A DNA stretch of 39,949 nt from an uncultured Cytophagales bacterium (lineage in GTDB: Bacteria > Bacteroidota > Bacteroidia > Cytophagales > UBA9547), in assembly GCA_945957555.1 (NCBI GenBank), contig CAMFLX010000027.1:1-39949 (forward strand). Reading direction: 5' to 3'. This document shows, one piece after another, positions 17,937 to 26,687 of this stretch. Under the pieces are notes generated by a model, which saw only the letters and a program-made list of their open reading frames with translations, was not told where the DNA came from and ran no database searches. The stretch's first letter is position 1; every line of letters starts with the position of its first letter. Both the position numbers and the translations under genes were made by a program.

Positions 17937-20321
17937 ATGAAAACTTCTTTTACTTTTACTAGCAAAAGAGTATCTATACTCTTTATGCTCATCGCGCATC
18001 AGATCATTTGTCAGACTACTGGAAAAATTGTTCCATGGACATATAGCCCAGCCAATAATCCTGGATTTAATACGTCTGCTTATGAGGCTTGGGCTTATCA
18101 ACGAAAAATTGATTGGACTACACAAACCCTTCCATTTAGAATGCTAAAACCAGTAGGTTACAATACCTCTGGGCCAGCTTACCCGCTTGTAGTAATGCTT
18201 CATGGTAGAGGGGAGAGAGGAACTGACAACAACTATCATTTGCTTTGGGGCGGACAGATCCATCAGCAGGCTGTACAATCAGGTGCATTCCCAGGTTTTG
18301 TGGTATTTCCGCAAGAACCCTTTGGTGCTTGGACCAATGGTCCAGACTTTACTGCCGGACAACAAGGCACAGCATTGTCTCAGGTGTTTGATCTGATTGA
18401 TTCTTTGGTTTTGAAGTATAAAATAGACCCTGATCGAATATATGTGCATGGTTTGTCTTCGGGTGGCACTGGTACTTGGGCTTCTATGTATCATAGGCCT
18501 GATCTTTTTGCCGCAGGGCTTCCTATGTCAGCACCAGGTGATCAAACTCAGGCATCAAAACTGGCGCCGACACCGATTTGGTTGTTTCAAGGATCTGATG
18601 ATACGAATCCAATAGCTGCTGTTTCCAGGGCAATGATCGGTGCTTTGAGAGGTGCTGGGGCCATTGATGCAACACTTACTAAGTATACGGAGTACCCTGG
18701 TGTAGGTCACTTTACCTGGAATCTGGCATATACAGATCCTGATTTCTTCCCGTACATGCTTAGGCAGAATAAGAAGAACTTAAGATTGCTAGGGGCGAAC
18801 CCCATTCCTAGTGGGGGTACATCTGCTTTAGGTATTTCAGCAGGAATGGGTGCCTATCAGTGGTACAGAAACGGAAATCCTATAGCAGGTGCTACAGGGC
18901 ATCGTCTCGACGGTATCTCACAGCCAGGATCCTATTATGTACTGTTTAAAAGAAAGCCTAGTTCTGCAACTTGGGTTACTTCCACAACTATTGTTTTGAC
19001 AGGATCGGCAAGTAATTTAGCTCCAACAGCTACTATTATAGCTCCGGCTGGTAGCACGGCTTTCATAGCTCCGGCAAATATCTCTATTACTGCAAATGCG
19101 AGTGACGCTGATGGGACTATTACAAAAGTTGAATTTTATACGAATGGAGGTAAAATCGGAGAAAAAACAACTTCGCCTTATACCTTTGCATGGAATAGCG
19201 TAGTGGCAGGGACTTACGCTTTGCAAGTTAAAGCGACAGATAATTTGGGAGCGAGCACTTCCAGTTCTATAGTGAATATTGTTGTGAATACACTAACCAA
19301 TAACTTGCCAACGGTGTCTATCATCTCACCCGCAAACAATAGTAGTTTTACTGCCCCTGCTAACATTACGATCAATGCTGATGCGTTTGATGACGGAAGC
19401 ATAAAACGTGTGGAATTCTATGATGGTACCACCCTCTTAGGTTCAGATTTATCTAGTCCATACTCCTTCACGTGGAATAATGTATCTGTAGGTAATCATA
19501 GTATTAAGGCTGTAGCCGTAGATAATCTCGATGCTTCTGCTACATCAACAGTTGTGTCTGTACAAGTTACTAATACAGGCGGTACTTTGGGCACGGGTCT
19601 TACTGGTACATATTTTAACAATATTAATCTTGCTGCACCTTTCGTGTTAAAAAGAAATGATGCTACCATTAATTTCTCTTGGGGTGTAGGTTCTCCTCTT
19701 AATGGTGTTGTTAATACGAATAACTTTAGTGCAAGATGGGCAGGTAAAGTGCTGGCACCTGTTACGGGTACTTATTCTTTCTCTGTGCAGGGCGACGATG
19801 GAGTGAGGTTAAGCGTCAATAATACATATGTCATTAATAATTTCAACTATAAAAATAGTACTGACATGGGTACGATTAGTTTGACAGCTGGTCAATTCTA
19901 TGATATTAAATTGGAATATTTTGAAGGTGGGGGTGATGCTACTATAATCATGAAGTGGTCGTATCCTGGACAAGCTTTGATTGTTATTCCTAAGACCAGT
20001 TTGTATCCAAGCGAGATTTTACCAGCTGCGAGGGTAGATGTGGATGCTATAGCAGATACACAAGTTGATTACAATTTGACAATGTATCCTAATCCTGCCT
20101 CTGAGGTGTTGAATTTTAATGTTTCAGCTTTGACAGAAGAGGTAGTGATTTCAGTAACAGGCATTGCTGGAGCAAATACAAGTATAGAGAAAACTTTTTA
20201 TGATGCTATTGGAGAAATAAATGTGCCTCTAAATGAATTGGAAAATGGTTTGTATTTGGTGAGTATAACTCATGATGGTTATACTATTAAAGAGAAACTA
20301 GTCATCCACAAAGGTGAATAA
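17937..20321 (+). CDS. Secreted esterase/peptidase-like alpha/beta hydrolase with Ig-like, PA14 and T9SS sorting domains
   Basis: 794 residues. The signal peptide (about 1-26) leads into an alpha/beta hydrolase of the PHB-depolymerase/CE1 esterase type (about 60-280): PLVVMLHGRGERG supplies the oxyanion region, GLSSGG the nucleophile elbow with Ser174, and Asp221 or Asp222 (GSDDTNP) and His258 (GVGHFTW) complete the triad. Two Ig-like modules that resemble each other follow (about 360-450 and 455-545, sharing SPYTF/SPYSF and DNLGAS/DNLDAS). A PA14 domain (about 555-690, GTYSFSVQGDDGVRLSVNN) and a T9SS sorting domain (from about 710, YPNPASEVLNFNVS) complete it. It is probably a surface or secreted carbohydrate esterase acting on plant or other polymers; the substrate is inferred only. 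Confidence 0.88.
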   Translation: MKTSFTFTSKRVSILFMLIAHQIICQTTGKIVPWTYSPANNPGFNTSAYEAWAYQRKIDWTTQTLPFRMLKPVGYNTSGPAYPLVVMLHGRGERGTDNNYHLLWGGQIHQQAVQSGAFPGFVVFPQEPFGAWTNGPDFTAGQQGTALSQVFDLIDSLVLKYKIDPDRIYVHGLSSGGTGTWASMYHRPDLFAAGLPMSAPGDQTQASKLAPTPIWLFQGSDDTNPIAAVSRAMIGALRGAGAIDATLTKYTEYPGVGHFTWNLAYTDPDFFPYMLRQNKKNLRLLGANPIPSGGTSALGISAGMGAYQWYRNGNPIAGATGHRLDGISQPGSYYVLFKRKPSSATWVTSTTIVLTGSASNLAPTATIIAPAGSTAFIAPANISITANASDADGTITKVEFYTNGGKIGEKTTSPYTFAWNSVVAGTYALQVKATDNLGASTSSSIVNIVVNTLTNNLPTVSIISPANNSSFTAPANITINADAFDDGSIKRVEFYDGTTLLGSDLSSPYSFTWNNVSVGNHSIKAVAVDNLDASATSTVVSVQVTNTGGTLGTGLTGTYFNNINLAAPFVLKRNDATINFSWGVGSPLNGVVNTNNFSARWAGKVLAPVTGTYSFSVQGDDGVRLSVNNTYVINNFNYKNSTDMGTISLTAGQFYDIKLEYFEGGGDATIIMKWSYPGQALIVIPKTSLYPSEILPAARVDVDAIADTQVDYNLTMYPNPASEVLNFNVSALTEEVVISVTGIAGANTSIEKTFYDAIGEINVPLNELENGLYLVSITHDGYTIKEKLVIHKGE

Positions 20322-20335
20322 GTTAGGATCTTAAC

Positions 20336-20387
20336 CCTTGCAGGTCATAAAGAATACTTTACTTTAGATTTTGAGTGACCTGTAAGG
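20336..20387. repeat. Long-loop inverted repeat in the 3' region of the esterase gene
   Basis: Arms CCTTGCAGGTCA (20336-20347) and TGACCTGTAAGG (20376-20387) pair over 12 positions with one G-U, around a 28-nt loop. It begins 14 bp after the stop codon and precedes the terminator at 20414. Confidence 0.6.
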
Positions 20388-20413
20388 ATTATCTAAGTGA
20401 ATAAAAACAAAAA

Positions 20414-20446
20414 GGGGTGCTGGAATATTTCCAGCACCCTTTTTTG
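20414..20446. terminator. Bidirectional intrinsic terminator between convergent genes
   Basis: The stem GGTGCTGGAA/TTCCAGCACC with a TAT loop is flanked by A-rich sequence on the left and T6 on the right, so it can end transcription from both sides. It serves the plus-strand esterase gene and the minus-strand ferredoxin/cca operon. Confidence 0.88.
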
Positions 20447-20462
20447 CATGATTTATGTACTT

Positions 20463-20774
20463 TTATTTTTTGAAATTGATCATCAAGTGTGCTACAGGTT
20501 TATCCTCAACAATATGGTGGTTCACAATAAGCTCAATATCCTCTATCTTTAAGTTCTTATAAAAGACTCCTTCGGGGTATACAACAGCTACTGGTCCGTA
20601 GGCACAAACATCGAAGCAGCCGGCCTTTTGTGCTCTGACTTCGATTTGTAATCCTTTATCTTGAAGCAGCTTTTTAAATTCATTGACAAGAGCCATTCCT
20701 GTTGCTTCTCCGCAACTTTTGCGTCCATCAAACCTCTCGTTTACACAAACAAAAATATGTTTTTTATACTTCAT
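20463..20774 (-). CDS. Thioredoxin-like [2Fe-2S] ferredoxin
   Basis: 103 residues. Four cysteines (Cys10, Cys21, Cys53, Cys57) follow the spacing of thioredoxin-fold ferredoxins: C-x10-C near the N-terminus and C-x3-C in AGCFDVCAYGP. The start HIFVCVNER and the segment VYPEGVFYKNLK match the family. It is a cytoplasmic electron carrier, with unknown partners. It starts 3 bp after the cca stop, so the two are co-transcribed, which is a positional link without an obvious functional one. Confidence 0.87.
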   Translation of the reverse strand: MKYKKHIFVCVNERFDGRKSCGEATGMALVNEFKKLLQDKGLQIEVRAQKAGCFDVCAYGPVAVVYPEGVFYKNLKIEDIELIVNHHIVEDKPVAHLMINFKK

Positions 20775-20777
20775 CTA

Positions 20778-22208
20778 TTATAGTTCAATTGCATTCTTAA
20801 CCTCTATATTCATTGTTTTAGCAACCTCAATCATAAAAGGGTAGCCTGATTCTAATGTATTGCTTACTTTTCCATCCAAAATTGCATCGCGTAACATATT
20901 TTTGATGACCCCAACCTCTTTGCTGGGCTTTAGGTCAAACACTTGCATGATGATCTCTCCTGTTATGGCTGGTTGCCAGTTTCGCAAATGATCTTTGGAT
21001 TCGACTTCGGCCATTTTCAGTTCCACCTTATCGAAGTTTTCAAGATATTTTTTTACTTTATTGTCATCTTTGGACGTAACATCGGCTCTGCAAAGTATCA
21101 TAAGGCTTTCTATGTCATTATTAGCTTCAAAGAGAAGTCTTCTTATTGCAGAGTCTGTTATTGTTTCCTTCACTAAGGCAATGGGTCTAAGATGTAGCCT
21201 TACCAAATTTTGTACATGGCGTAAAGGTTCGCCCATGGGTAGTTTAAGTTTTTTGAAGATATTAGGAGTCATTCTTGCCCCTTTATCCTCATGACCGTGA
21301 AATGTCCAACCCACTCGCTTGTCGAATCTCTTTGTCGCAGGTTTGGCTATATCGTGCAAAATGGCGGCCCACCTAAGCCATAAATCGCCAGAGACTTTAG
21401 CAACATTGTCCAATACTTTTAATGTATGGTAGAAATTGTCCTTATGTGCCTTCCCGTCTATGATTTCTACTCCATGCAGGTTACACATTTCAGGGAATAT
21501 CTTTTTGAGTACTTTACTTTGATACAATAGCTTAAATCCATACGAAGGCAGGGGCGAGAGTATGATTTTGTTAAGTTCGTCAGTGATTCTTTCTTGAGAA
21601 ATGATATCAAGCCTTTCTACGTTGTCAATTATAGCTTGAAAAGTTTCCGCTTCTATGTCAAAGTTAAGCTGTGAGGCAAAGCGTATGGCGCGCATCATTC
21701 TAAGGGGGTCATCTTTAAACGTGATGTTTGGTTCTAAAGGTGTTTTAATTATTTTTCTGCCGATGTCACCGAGGCCGTCGAATGGATCAATAAACTCACC
21801 AAAATTGTGAGCATTTAGACTAATTGATAATGCGTTGATAGTTAAGTCTCTACGTTTTTGGTCGTCTTCTAGGGTGCCGTTCTCTACTATAGGTTTTCGT
21901 GAATCTATTCTATAGCTTTCTTTACGGGCACCTACAAATTCAACTTCCCAATTACCTACTTTAATCATGGCGGTACCAAAGTTTTTGAATACTGCCAGCG
22001 AGTGTTGCACACCAGCCTTTTGCGCTACGTGCTCAGCCAAAGTAATTCCACTGCCTATACACACTATATCAATATCTTTGCTAGGCCTATTGAGTACTAA
22101 ATCTCTCACGAAGCCACCTATCGCATAACTTTCTAAACCTAGTTCCCTAGTAGATTCTCTAATTAGTTTGAGAACTTCAATCTGAGCTATTTTTTCTGAA
22201 TAATTCAC
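20778..22208 (-). CDS. cca: CCA tRNA nucleotidyltransferase with HD domain
   Basis: 476 residues. The nucleotidyltransferase head shows GGFVRDLVLNRPSKDIDIV, with the DxD metal ligands at about 45-47, and EDDQKRRDLTINALS. RMMRAIRFASQLNFDI belongs to the neck region. An HD-type domain follows (about 245-350) with LRWAAILHDIAKPATKRF and TFHGHEDKGA. The enzyme adds or repairs the 3' CCA of tRNAs; a poly(A) polymerase paralogue is a weaker alternative. The start is GTG at 22206-22208, which sits 4 nt after a -7 promoter box and suggests a leaderless mRNA. Confidence 0.93.
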   Translation of the reverse strand: MNYSEKIAQIEVLKLIRESTRELGLESYAIGGFVRDLVLNRPSKDIDIVCIGSGITLAEHVAQKAGVQHSLAVFKNFGTAMIKVGNWEVEFVGARKESYRIDSRKPIVENGTLEDDQKRRDLTINALSISLNAHNFGEFIDPFDGLGDIGRKIIKTPLEPNITFKDDPLRMMRAIRFASQLNFDIEAETFQAIIDNVERLDIISQERITDELNKIILSPLPSYGFKLLYQSKVLKKIFPEMCNLHGVEIIDGKAHKDNFYHTLKVLDNVAKVSGDLWLRWAAILHDIAKPATKRFDKRVGWTFHGHEDKGARMTPNIFKKLKLPMGEPLRHVQNLVRLHLRPIALVKETITDSAIRRLLFEANNDIESLMILCRADVTSKDDNKVKKYLENFDKVELKMAEVESKDHLRNWQPAITGEIIMQVFDLKPSKEVGVIKNMLRDAILDGKVSNTLESGYPFMIEVAKTMNIEVKNAIEL

Positions 22209-22212
22209 TGCA

Positions 22213-22220
22213 CAAAGTTA
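22213..22220 (-). promoter_or_regulatory. Putative -7 box of cca, leaderless type
   Basis: Read on the minus strand this is TAACTTTG (TAnnTTTG). Four nt (TGCA) separate it from the GTG start, so the transcript would begin at the start codon. A -33 element is not clear. Confidence 0.55.
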
Positions 22221-22272
22221 AGGTTTTCTCTCTCAATGTTGGGATTTGATATGGATAATCTTCGGTATCAAA

Positions 22273-23190
22273 TTAAAATATGGAAAGACCTGATTTGGTT
22301 GTTAGTAGTTCAAGAGTTTTGAGTCCATAAACAGAATTGCCTTTTTTGTTTAGTTTTGGGCTCCAGACTACTACAGAATATTCTTTGGGGAATACAGCAG
22401 CTATTCCTCCACCAACGCCACTTTTTCCAGGTAGTCCTACTTTAAAGGAAAACTCTCCTGCTTCATCATAAAAACCGCAGGTTTGCATTAAAGCATTCAT
22501 TCGTTTGATTTGGCTCTTGTCCAATACTTTTTCCCCAGTACTAGCTAAAATTCCATGATTTGCATAAATAAGAAAGGCCCTCGACAGTTCCCTACAAGAC
22601 ATTTCTATCGAACAACTATGGAAATAAAAGTCTAAAACTTCATCAACATCATTTTCAATGTTTCCATAAGATTTCATGAAATTTATCAATGCTGCATTTC
22701 TATATCCATAGTCTTTTTCCGAGTCTACTACAGAAAAGTCAAAGTTTATGGAATTTTCTCCAGCTAATTTTTGAACAAATTCTAGGTAGTCGTTTTTGGG
22801 GTGTTTAAGATGGGTAATCAACATGTCTGCAACGACTATCGCTCCTGCATTTATAAAAGGATTTCTAGGGATGCCATTTTCTAACTCAAGTTGTATTAAA
22901 GAATTAAATTTAGTACCAGATGGCTCTACCCCCACTCGCTCCCATATTTTATCACCCAAAATAGAGAATGCCAGCGAGGCAGCAAATACTTTGGAAATAC
23001 TCTGAATAGAAAAACGTTCGTCACTGTCACCTACATGGTATTCTCGCCCTACGAGATTAGTGAGACATATTCCGAATTTATTAGCATCTATTTTAGCTAA
23101 TTCAGGAATATAACTAGCTATTTTCCCCTCATTTTCACTCGATGCTATTTCTGTATAAATATCTTGTAATATTTCTTGATAGTTTACCAC
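22273..23190 (-). CDS. glsA: Glutaminase
   Basis: 305 residues, the normal length. It belongs to the serine-dependent beta-lactamase-like glutaminases: RFSIQSISKVFA has the catalytic Ser64-x-x-Lys67, NPFINAGAI is the family motif, DYGYRNAALINFM follows, and LPGKSGVGGGIAAVFP is the C-terminal signature. It hydrolyses glutamine to glutamate and ammonia in the cytoplasm. The start is GTG at 23188-23190; an in-frame stop is five codons upstream with no ATG. It lies upstream of cca on the same strand with a 64 bp gap, but cca has its own promoter. Confidence 0.95.
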   Translation of the reverse strand: MVNYQEILQDIYTEIASSENEGKIASYIPELAKIDANKFGICLTNLVGREYHVGDSDERFSIQSISKVFAASLAFSILGDKIWERVGVEPSGTKFNSLIQLELENGIPRNPFINAGAIVVADMLITHLKHPKNDYLEFVQKLAGENSINFDFSVVDSEKDYGYRNAALINFMKSYGNIENDVDEVLDFYFHSCSIEMSCRELSRAFLIYANHGILASTGEKVLDKSQIKRMNALMQTCGFYDEAGEFSFKVGLPGKSGVGGGIAAVFPKEYSVVVWSPKLNKKGNSVYGLKTLELLTTKSGLSIF

Positions 23191-23206
23191 GATGTTAATT
23201 TCTTAT

Positions 23207-23221
23207 CCCGATATTTTCGGG
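23207..23221. repeat. Short GC-arm palindrome upstream of glutaminase
   Basis: CCCGA and TCGGG surround TATTT, 17 bp from the glutaminase start codon and so within its likely 5' leader. Confidence 0.4.
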
Positions 23222-23657
23222 TGTCTATTGTGTTTTGGTCAGTAAAGTTATTGCTTAAATATTTGTAATGGAAGAAAATATTGTGATGATTTGGATTTTA
23301 TAGAGCTTGGTGTCGATTCCTACTAACAATAAAATCACATTTCCACTTTATTTGCCAAAGGATTAAACGAGGCTTTTTTCTTCTGTCATTATAACTCTTA
23401 TTTTGGTGTTTGATCAGGTTAAATTCGTTCGTAATTAAAGAACACTCTCTTGATTTTATAAATCAGGAGGTTTTGGGGAGGATGAATTATGCAATAAATG
23501 AGTGATGTGATAAACATTCCAAACTTTATTTTTTTTGCCCACAGATTCTTTTGTTACATGAGAGGTTTATTGTTGTTAAAATTCTTTTTTATAACAAGTC
23601 CCTTTTTTGTTTTTAAAAATAATTGTCTTGTAATAAAACCCATTTAGAGTTTATTCG

Positions 23658-23675
23658 TTAATATAATTATATTAA
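23658..23675. promoter_or_regulatory. Perfect 18-bp AT palindrome, candidate operator
   Basis: TTAATATAA is followed directly by its reverse complement. It lies 268 bp upstream of the response regulator gene. In AT-rich DNA such palindromes also arise by chance. Confidence 0.3.
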
Positions 23676-23942
23676 TTAACTAAAAAGGATAATATTGCAA
23701 AGAAATCCATGAGGTTTTATTAATATTCATTGTATAATTTCCATGTTTATTTGTTATTTTCAAAGTTGGTTCTAGATTTGATAAGTATATAAATATAATA
23801 TTTTAATTGTGTAAAAATGTGTAATACTGTAAATATTGTGCGAATAAATCACATCTTTTGAGGAACTTTGGGTTGATATAATATTGGTAACGATTTTAAA
23901 AAAAATTATTTTTCTGTAACTTTATATCATAAAATATACAAC

Positions 23943-24335
23943 ATGATGAAAAAATATAATTTGATTATGGTGGACGATGCTACTCCTATATTGAATTTAT
24001 CTAAAAAGTATTTCGAGGAGAATTATAACGTGTATACGTTTGATAATGCATCAGATTGTTTTGACGGGCTGTCTAGTGGTATGGTAATTCCAGATATTAT
24101 CATATCCGATTTGACAATGCCGAGAATGAGTGGCGAGGAATTTGTGGTTAAGCTTAAGAATGATATCAGATTCAAAGATATACCTTTGATAGTGTTGTCG
24201 GCTAATGATGACTCAGCCACTAAAATTAAATTATTGAGATTAGGCGTAGATGATTTCATCGTAAAACCATTTAATTTTGAAGAGTTGTCCCTGAGAATAC
24301 AGAATCTTTTCAGGAGAATGGCTTTAGTAAAGTAA
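23943..24335 (+). CDS. Stand-alone response regulator receiver protein
   Basis: 130 residues, only a CheY-like receiver domain. Acidic pocket Asp11-Asp12 (IMVDDATP), phospho-acceptor Asp56 (IIISDLTMPRMSG), Ser86 (IVLSAND) and Lys108 (FIVKPF) are all present. There is no output domain, so it must act through another protein. ATG at 23943 or the adjacent 23946 could be used. Its stop is separated by one base from the sugar transferase start, so it is the first gene of the glycan operon. A role in post-translational control of glycan synthesis or in signalling to it is inferred; no histidine kinase is nearby. Confidence 0.9.
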   Translation: MMKKYNLIMVDDATPILNLSKKYFEENYNVYTFDNASDCFDGLSSGMVIPDIIISDLTMPRMSGEEFVVKLKNDIRFKDIPLIVLSANDDSATKIKLLRLGVDDFIVKPFNFEELSLRIQNLFRRMALVK

Positions 24336-24336
24336 C

Positions 24337-25149
24337 ATGAATCAAATTTTATCCATACCAGCTATTAATAAATACAAGATACCGTTTGCAAAGAGAGCCT
24401 TCGACATTGTAGTGTCAGGCTCAGCTTTGCTATTTTTATTTCCATTGTTTATTATTATTTCCATACTTATTAAGTTAAGTTCTAAAGGCCCCATATTTTA
24501 TAAGTCAAAGAGGGTTGGTGCCAATTTTAAGATTTTTGATTTCTATAAATTCAGAAGCATGCGCACTGGAGCAGATGCTAAGCTAAAAGATCTTAAACAT
24601 TTAAATCAATACAGTATAGACGCAAAATTAGGTGGTTTGGAAGAGTCTAATTTACCTAATTCACATTTATGTAACGAATGTATGGCTGCAGGGGTTGAGT
24701 GTAAGTCGCCTATGGTTTCATCAGAAGGAGTTATTTGTGAAAAACTATATAAGGAAAAGAAAATTCTTGAAAATAAGGGTCAAACGTTTCTTAAGATTGC
24801 TAACGATCCAAGAGTTTTTAAATTTGGCGCGTTTATGAGAAACTCTAGTTTGGATGAACTACCTCAACTCATTAATGTATTTATTGGTGATATGTCTATT
24901 GTGGGCAACAGGCCACTACCTTTATACGAGGCAGAAAAATTAACAACGGATAATTACGCTACTAGATTTTTGGGTCCAGCAGGTATTACTGGCTTATGGC
25001 AAGTCACTAAAAGAGGTAGGGGAGGTCCAATGTCGGAAGAAGAGAGAATACAATTAGATAATATGTATGCTGAGAATTATTCGTTTTGGGAAGATATTAA
25101 AATCATGCTTAGAACTGTTCCAGCTTTATTCCAAAAAGAAAATGTGTAG
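24337..25149 (+). CDS. Polyprenyl-phosphate sugar-1-phosphate transferase with cysteine-rich insertion
   Basis: 270 residues. A single N-terminal hydrophobic segment (about 25-48) and the family core are present: FYKSKRVGANFKIFDFYKFRSM, SSLDELPQLINVFIGDMSIVGNRP, GITGLWQVTKRGRGG. These enzymes (WbaP/WcaJ/PglC catalytic core) start glycan assembly by moving a sugar phosphate from a UDP-sugar to undecaprenyl phosphate at the inner membrane. Between the core halves (about 85-150) lies an insertion with Cys112, Cys115, Cys122 and Cys134 that is not part of the minimal domain. VGNRP replaces the usual VGPRP. It is the likely initiating enzyme of the operon. Confidence 0.9.
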   Translation: MNQILSIPAINKYKIPFAKRAFDIVVSGSALLFLFPLFIIISILIKLSSKGPIFYKSKRVGANFKIFDFYKFRSMRTGADAKLKDLKHLNQYSIDAKLGGLEESNLPNSHLCNECMAAGVECKSPMVSSEGVICEKLYKEKKILENKGQTFLKIANDPRVFKFGAFMRNSSLDELPQLINVFIGDMSIVGNRPLPLYEAEKLTTDNYATRFLGPAGITGLWQVTKRGRGGPMSEEERIQLDNMYAENYSFWEDIKIMLRTVPALFQKENV

Positions 25150-25157
25150 TTTTTGAT

Positions 25158-26072
25158 ATGAACGACTACCCTTTAGTATCGATCATTAGTGTTAATTATA
25201 AACAAACGGAGGTTACTCTAGACTTTTTAAGGTCTCTTTCGCAGATTACTTATAAAAATATCGAGATCTTGCTAGTCGATAATGGCTCTGGGCAAGATAT
25301 GGCTGATAAGGTGTTAAAGTATTTTCCAGCGGTTCGTGTCATCGTTTCAAAAGAAAATTTAGGTTTTGCTGGGGGAAATAATCTTGCTATAGAGAAAGCA
25401 AAAGGGAAATACCTTATGTTTCTCAACAATGATACTGAGGTAGAATCTGATTTTTTAGAGCCATTAGTCCAAACAATGGAGGAAGATCCCAATCTAGGTT
25501 TGATTTCCCCTAAAATTATTTATTATGATACAAAATTAATCCAATATGCAGGTGCTATTGGGATTAATCCATATACTGGAAGGGGTGCTAAGGTCGGCCA
25601 CTTAGAGGTTGACCAGGGACAATACAATGATATTCGCTATACAGATCTTGGTCATGGTGCTGCAATGATGATACCGATCGAAGTAGTAAAGAAGGTTGGT
25701 ATGATGCCAGATATCTTCTTTTTATACTATGAAGAACATGATTGGTGCGAACTCATCAAGAGGGCAGGGTATGGTGTAAAGTATGTTGGCACTTCCAAAA
25801 TATATCATAAAGAGTCTGTTTCTGTTGGACGAGAAAGTCCCCTTAAGACTTATTACATGACTCGTAATCGATTGTTATTTATGAGAAGGAATTATTCTGG
25901 AATACCTTTAATAATGAGCATGTTGTTTTTTGTGTTTTTGGCGATACCCAAAAACACCTTGAAATTTGCTCGTAAATCAATACCACTATTGAAATCTTTT
26001 TATAAAGGGATTTTTTGGAATATGACCCATTTTCGTGATTTAAAATATACTCCCCAATTGAATGCTGAATAG
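25158..26072 (+). CDS. GT2 glycosyltransferase, rhamnosyltransferase-like
   Basis: 304 residues. The GT-A fold is clear: [55 protein letters not shown], and [19 protein letters not shown], the last containing the acidic catalytic region. This pattern is that of the WbbL/rhamnosyltransferase branch, which adds a sugar to lipid-linked or protein-linked glycans. A C-terminal amphipathic or hydrophobic stretch (about 250-270) may hold it at the membrane. It begins 8 bp after the sugar transferase and overlaps the following acyltransferase by 11 bp. Confidence 0.9.
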   Translation: MNDYPLVSIISVNYKQTEVTLDFLRSLSQITYKNIEILLVDNGSGQDMADKVLKYFPAVRVIVSKENLGFAGGNNLAIEKAKGKYLMFLNNDTEVESDFLEPLVQTMEEDPNLGLISPKIIYYDTKLIQYAGAIGINPYTGRGAKVGHLEVDQGQYNDIRYTDLGHGAAMMIPIEVVKKVGMMPDIFFLYYEEHDWCELIKRAGYGVKYVGTSKIYHKESVSVGRESPLKTYYMTRNRLLFMRRNYSGIPLIMSMLFFVFLAIPKNTLKFARKSIPLLKSFYKGIFWNMTHFRDLKYTPQLNAE

Positions 26073-26664
26073 TTTTTCTAAAAGATACCACGAATTCAAA
26101 GAAAGAAATAAGGATGCATCTCTTTTCCAGTTTGTTTCCTCAATATGGAGTGCAGGGATGAGATTGTTTTGGGCAAAAATATATCTAAGGCAATGCCAAA
26201 AGGTAGGGGCTATGGTCACTGTGAGCCAAAAACCTCTATTGGTTAATAAAGGGTATATAGAGCTTGGGGATAGTGTACGAGTTTGGTCCAGTATCAACAA
26301 AGCAAAAATATTCGTAGAGAAGGGGGGAGTATTAAAGATAGGTGAAAATTCACGAATTAATGGTGCGCATATCTCAGTGAGCCAGCGTATGGAAATAGGT
26401 AAAAATGTTCGGATCGCTCCCTATGTAATCATTATTGATGATGACTATCATGATATTCAAGACCATTTTGCAGAAACGAGCAAAAAGGGAGATATTGTGA
26501 TTGAAGATGATGTTTGGTTGGCAATGAGTTGTAAGATACTCAAGGGGGTAAGGATTGGAAAAGGGAGTGTTGTAGCAACTGGAGCAGTGGTGACAAAAGA
26601 TGTACCTCCCTATACAGTAGTTGCAGGGGTGCCAGCAAAGGTGATAAAGAATATCCCTCACTAA
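26062..26664 (+). CDS. Hexapeptide-repeat acyltransferase
   Basis: 200 residues. The second half consists of left-handed beta-helix repeats ([59 protein letters not shown]), followed by the family end [23 protein letters not shown]. The segment DDDYHDI contains the His that is catalytic in maltose/galactoside acetyltransferases. It probably O-acetylates a sugar of the glycan made by the operon; the acyl donor is inferred. The start codon lies within the end of the preceding glycosyltransferase gene, so the two are translationally coupled. Confidence 0.88.
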   Translation: MLNSFSKRYHEFKERNKDASLFQFVSSIWSAGMRLFWAKIYLRQCQKVGAMVTVSQKPLLVNKGYIELGDSVRVWSSINKAKIFVEKGGVLKIGENSRINGAHISVSQRMEIGKNVRIAPYVIIIDDDYHDIQDHFAETSKKGDIVIEDDVWLAMSCKILKGVRIGKGSVVATGAVVTKDVPPYTVVAGVPAKVIKNIPH

Positions 26665-26687
26665 GTCTAAACATTGATCATATAGTT

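Larger units (their letters stand above)
23191..23942. other. 752 bp AT-rich divergent intergenic region with palindromes
   Basis: No gene or structured RNA family is recognised. It separates glutaminase (minus) from the glycan operon (plus). It holds a small palindrome CCCGA/TCGGG (23207-23221), a perfect 18-bp AT palindrome (TTAATATAA/TTATATTAA, 23658-23675), and TAACTTTA boxes resembling a -7 element about 20 nt before 23943 and on the minus strand at 23243-23250. It is long for this densely packed window and probably carries the control region of the operon. Confidence 0.5.

Noticed and set aside
23221..23510. Very short plus-strand frames starting with ATG in the long intergenic region
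   Set aside because: They are 7-12 codons long with no supporting conservation or motif.
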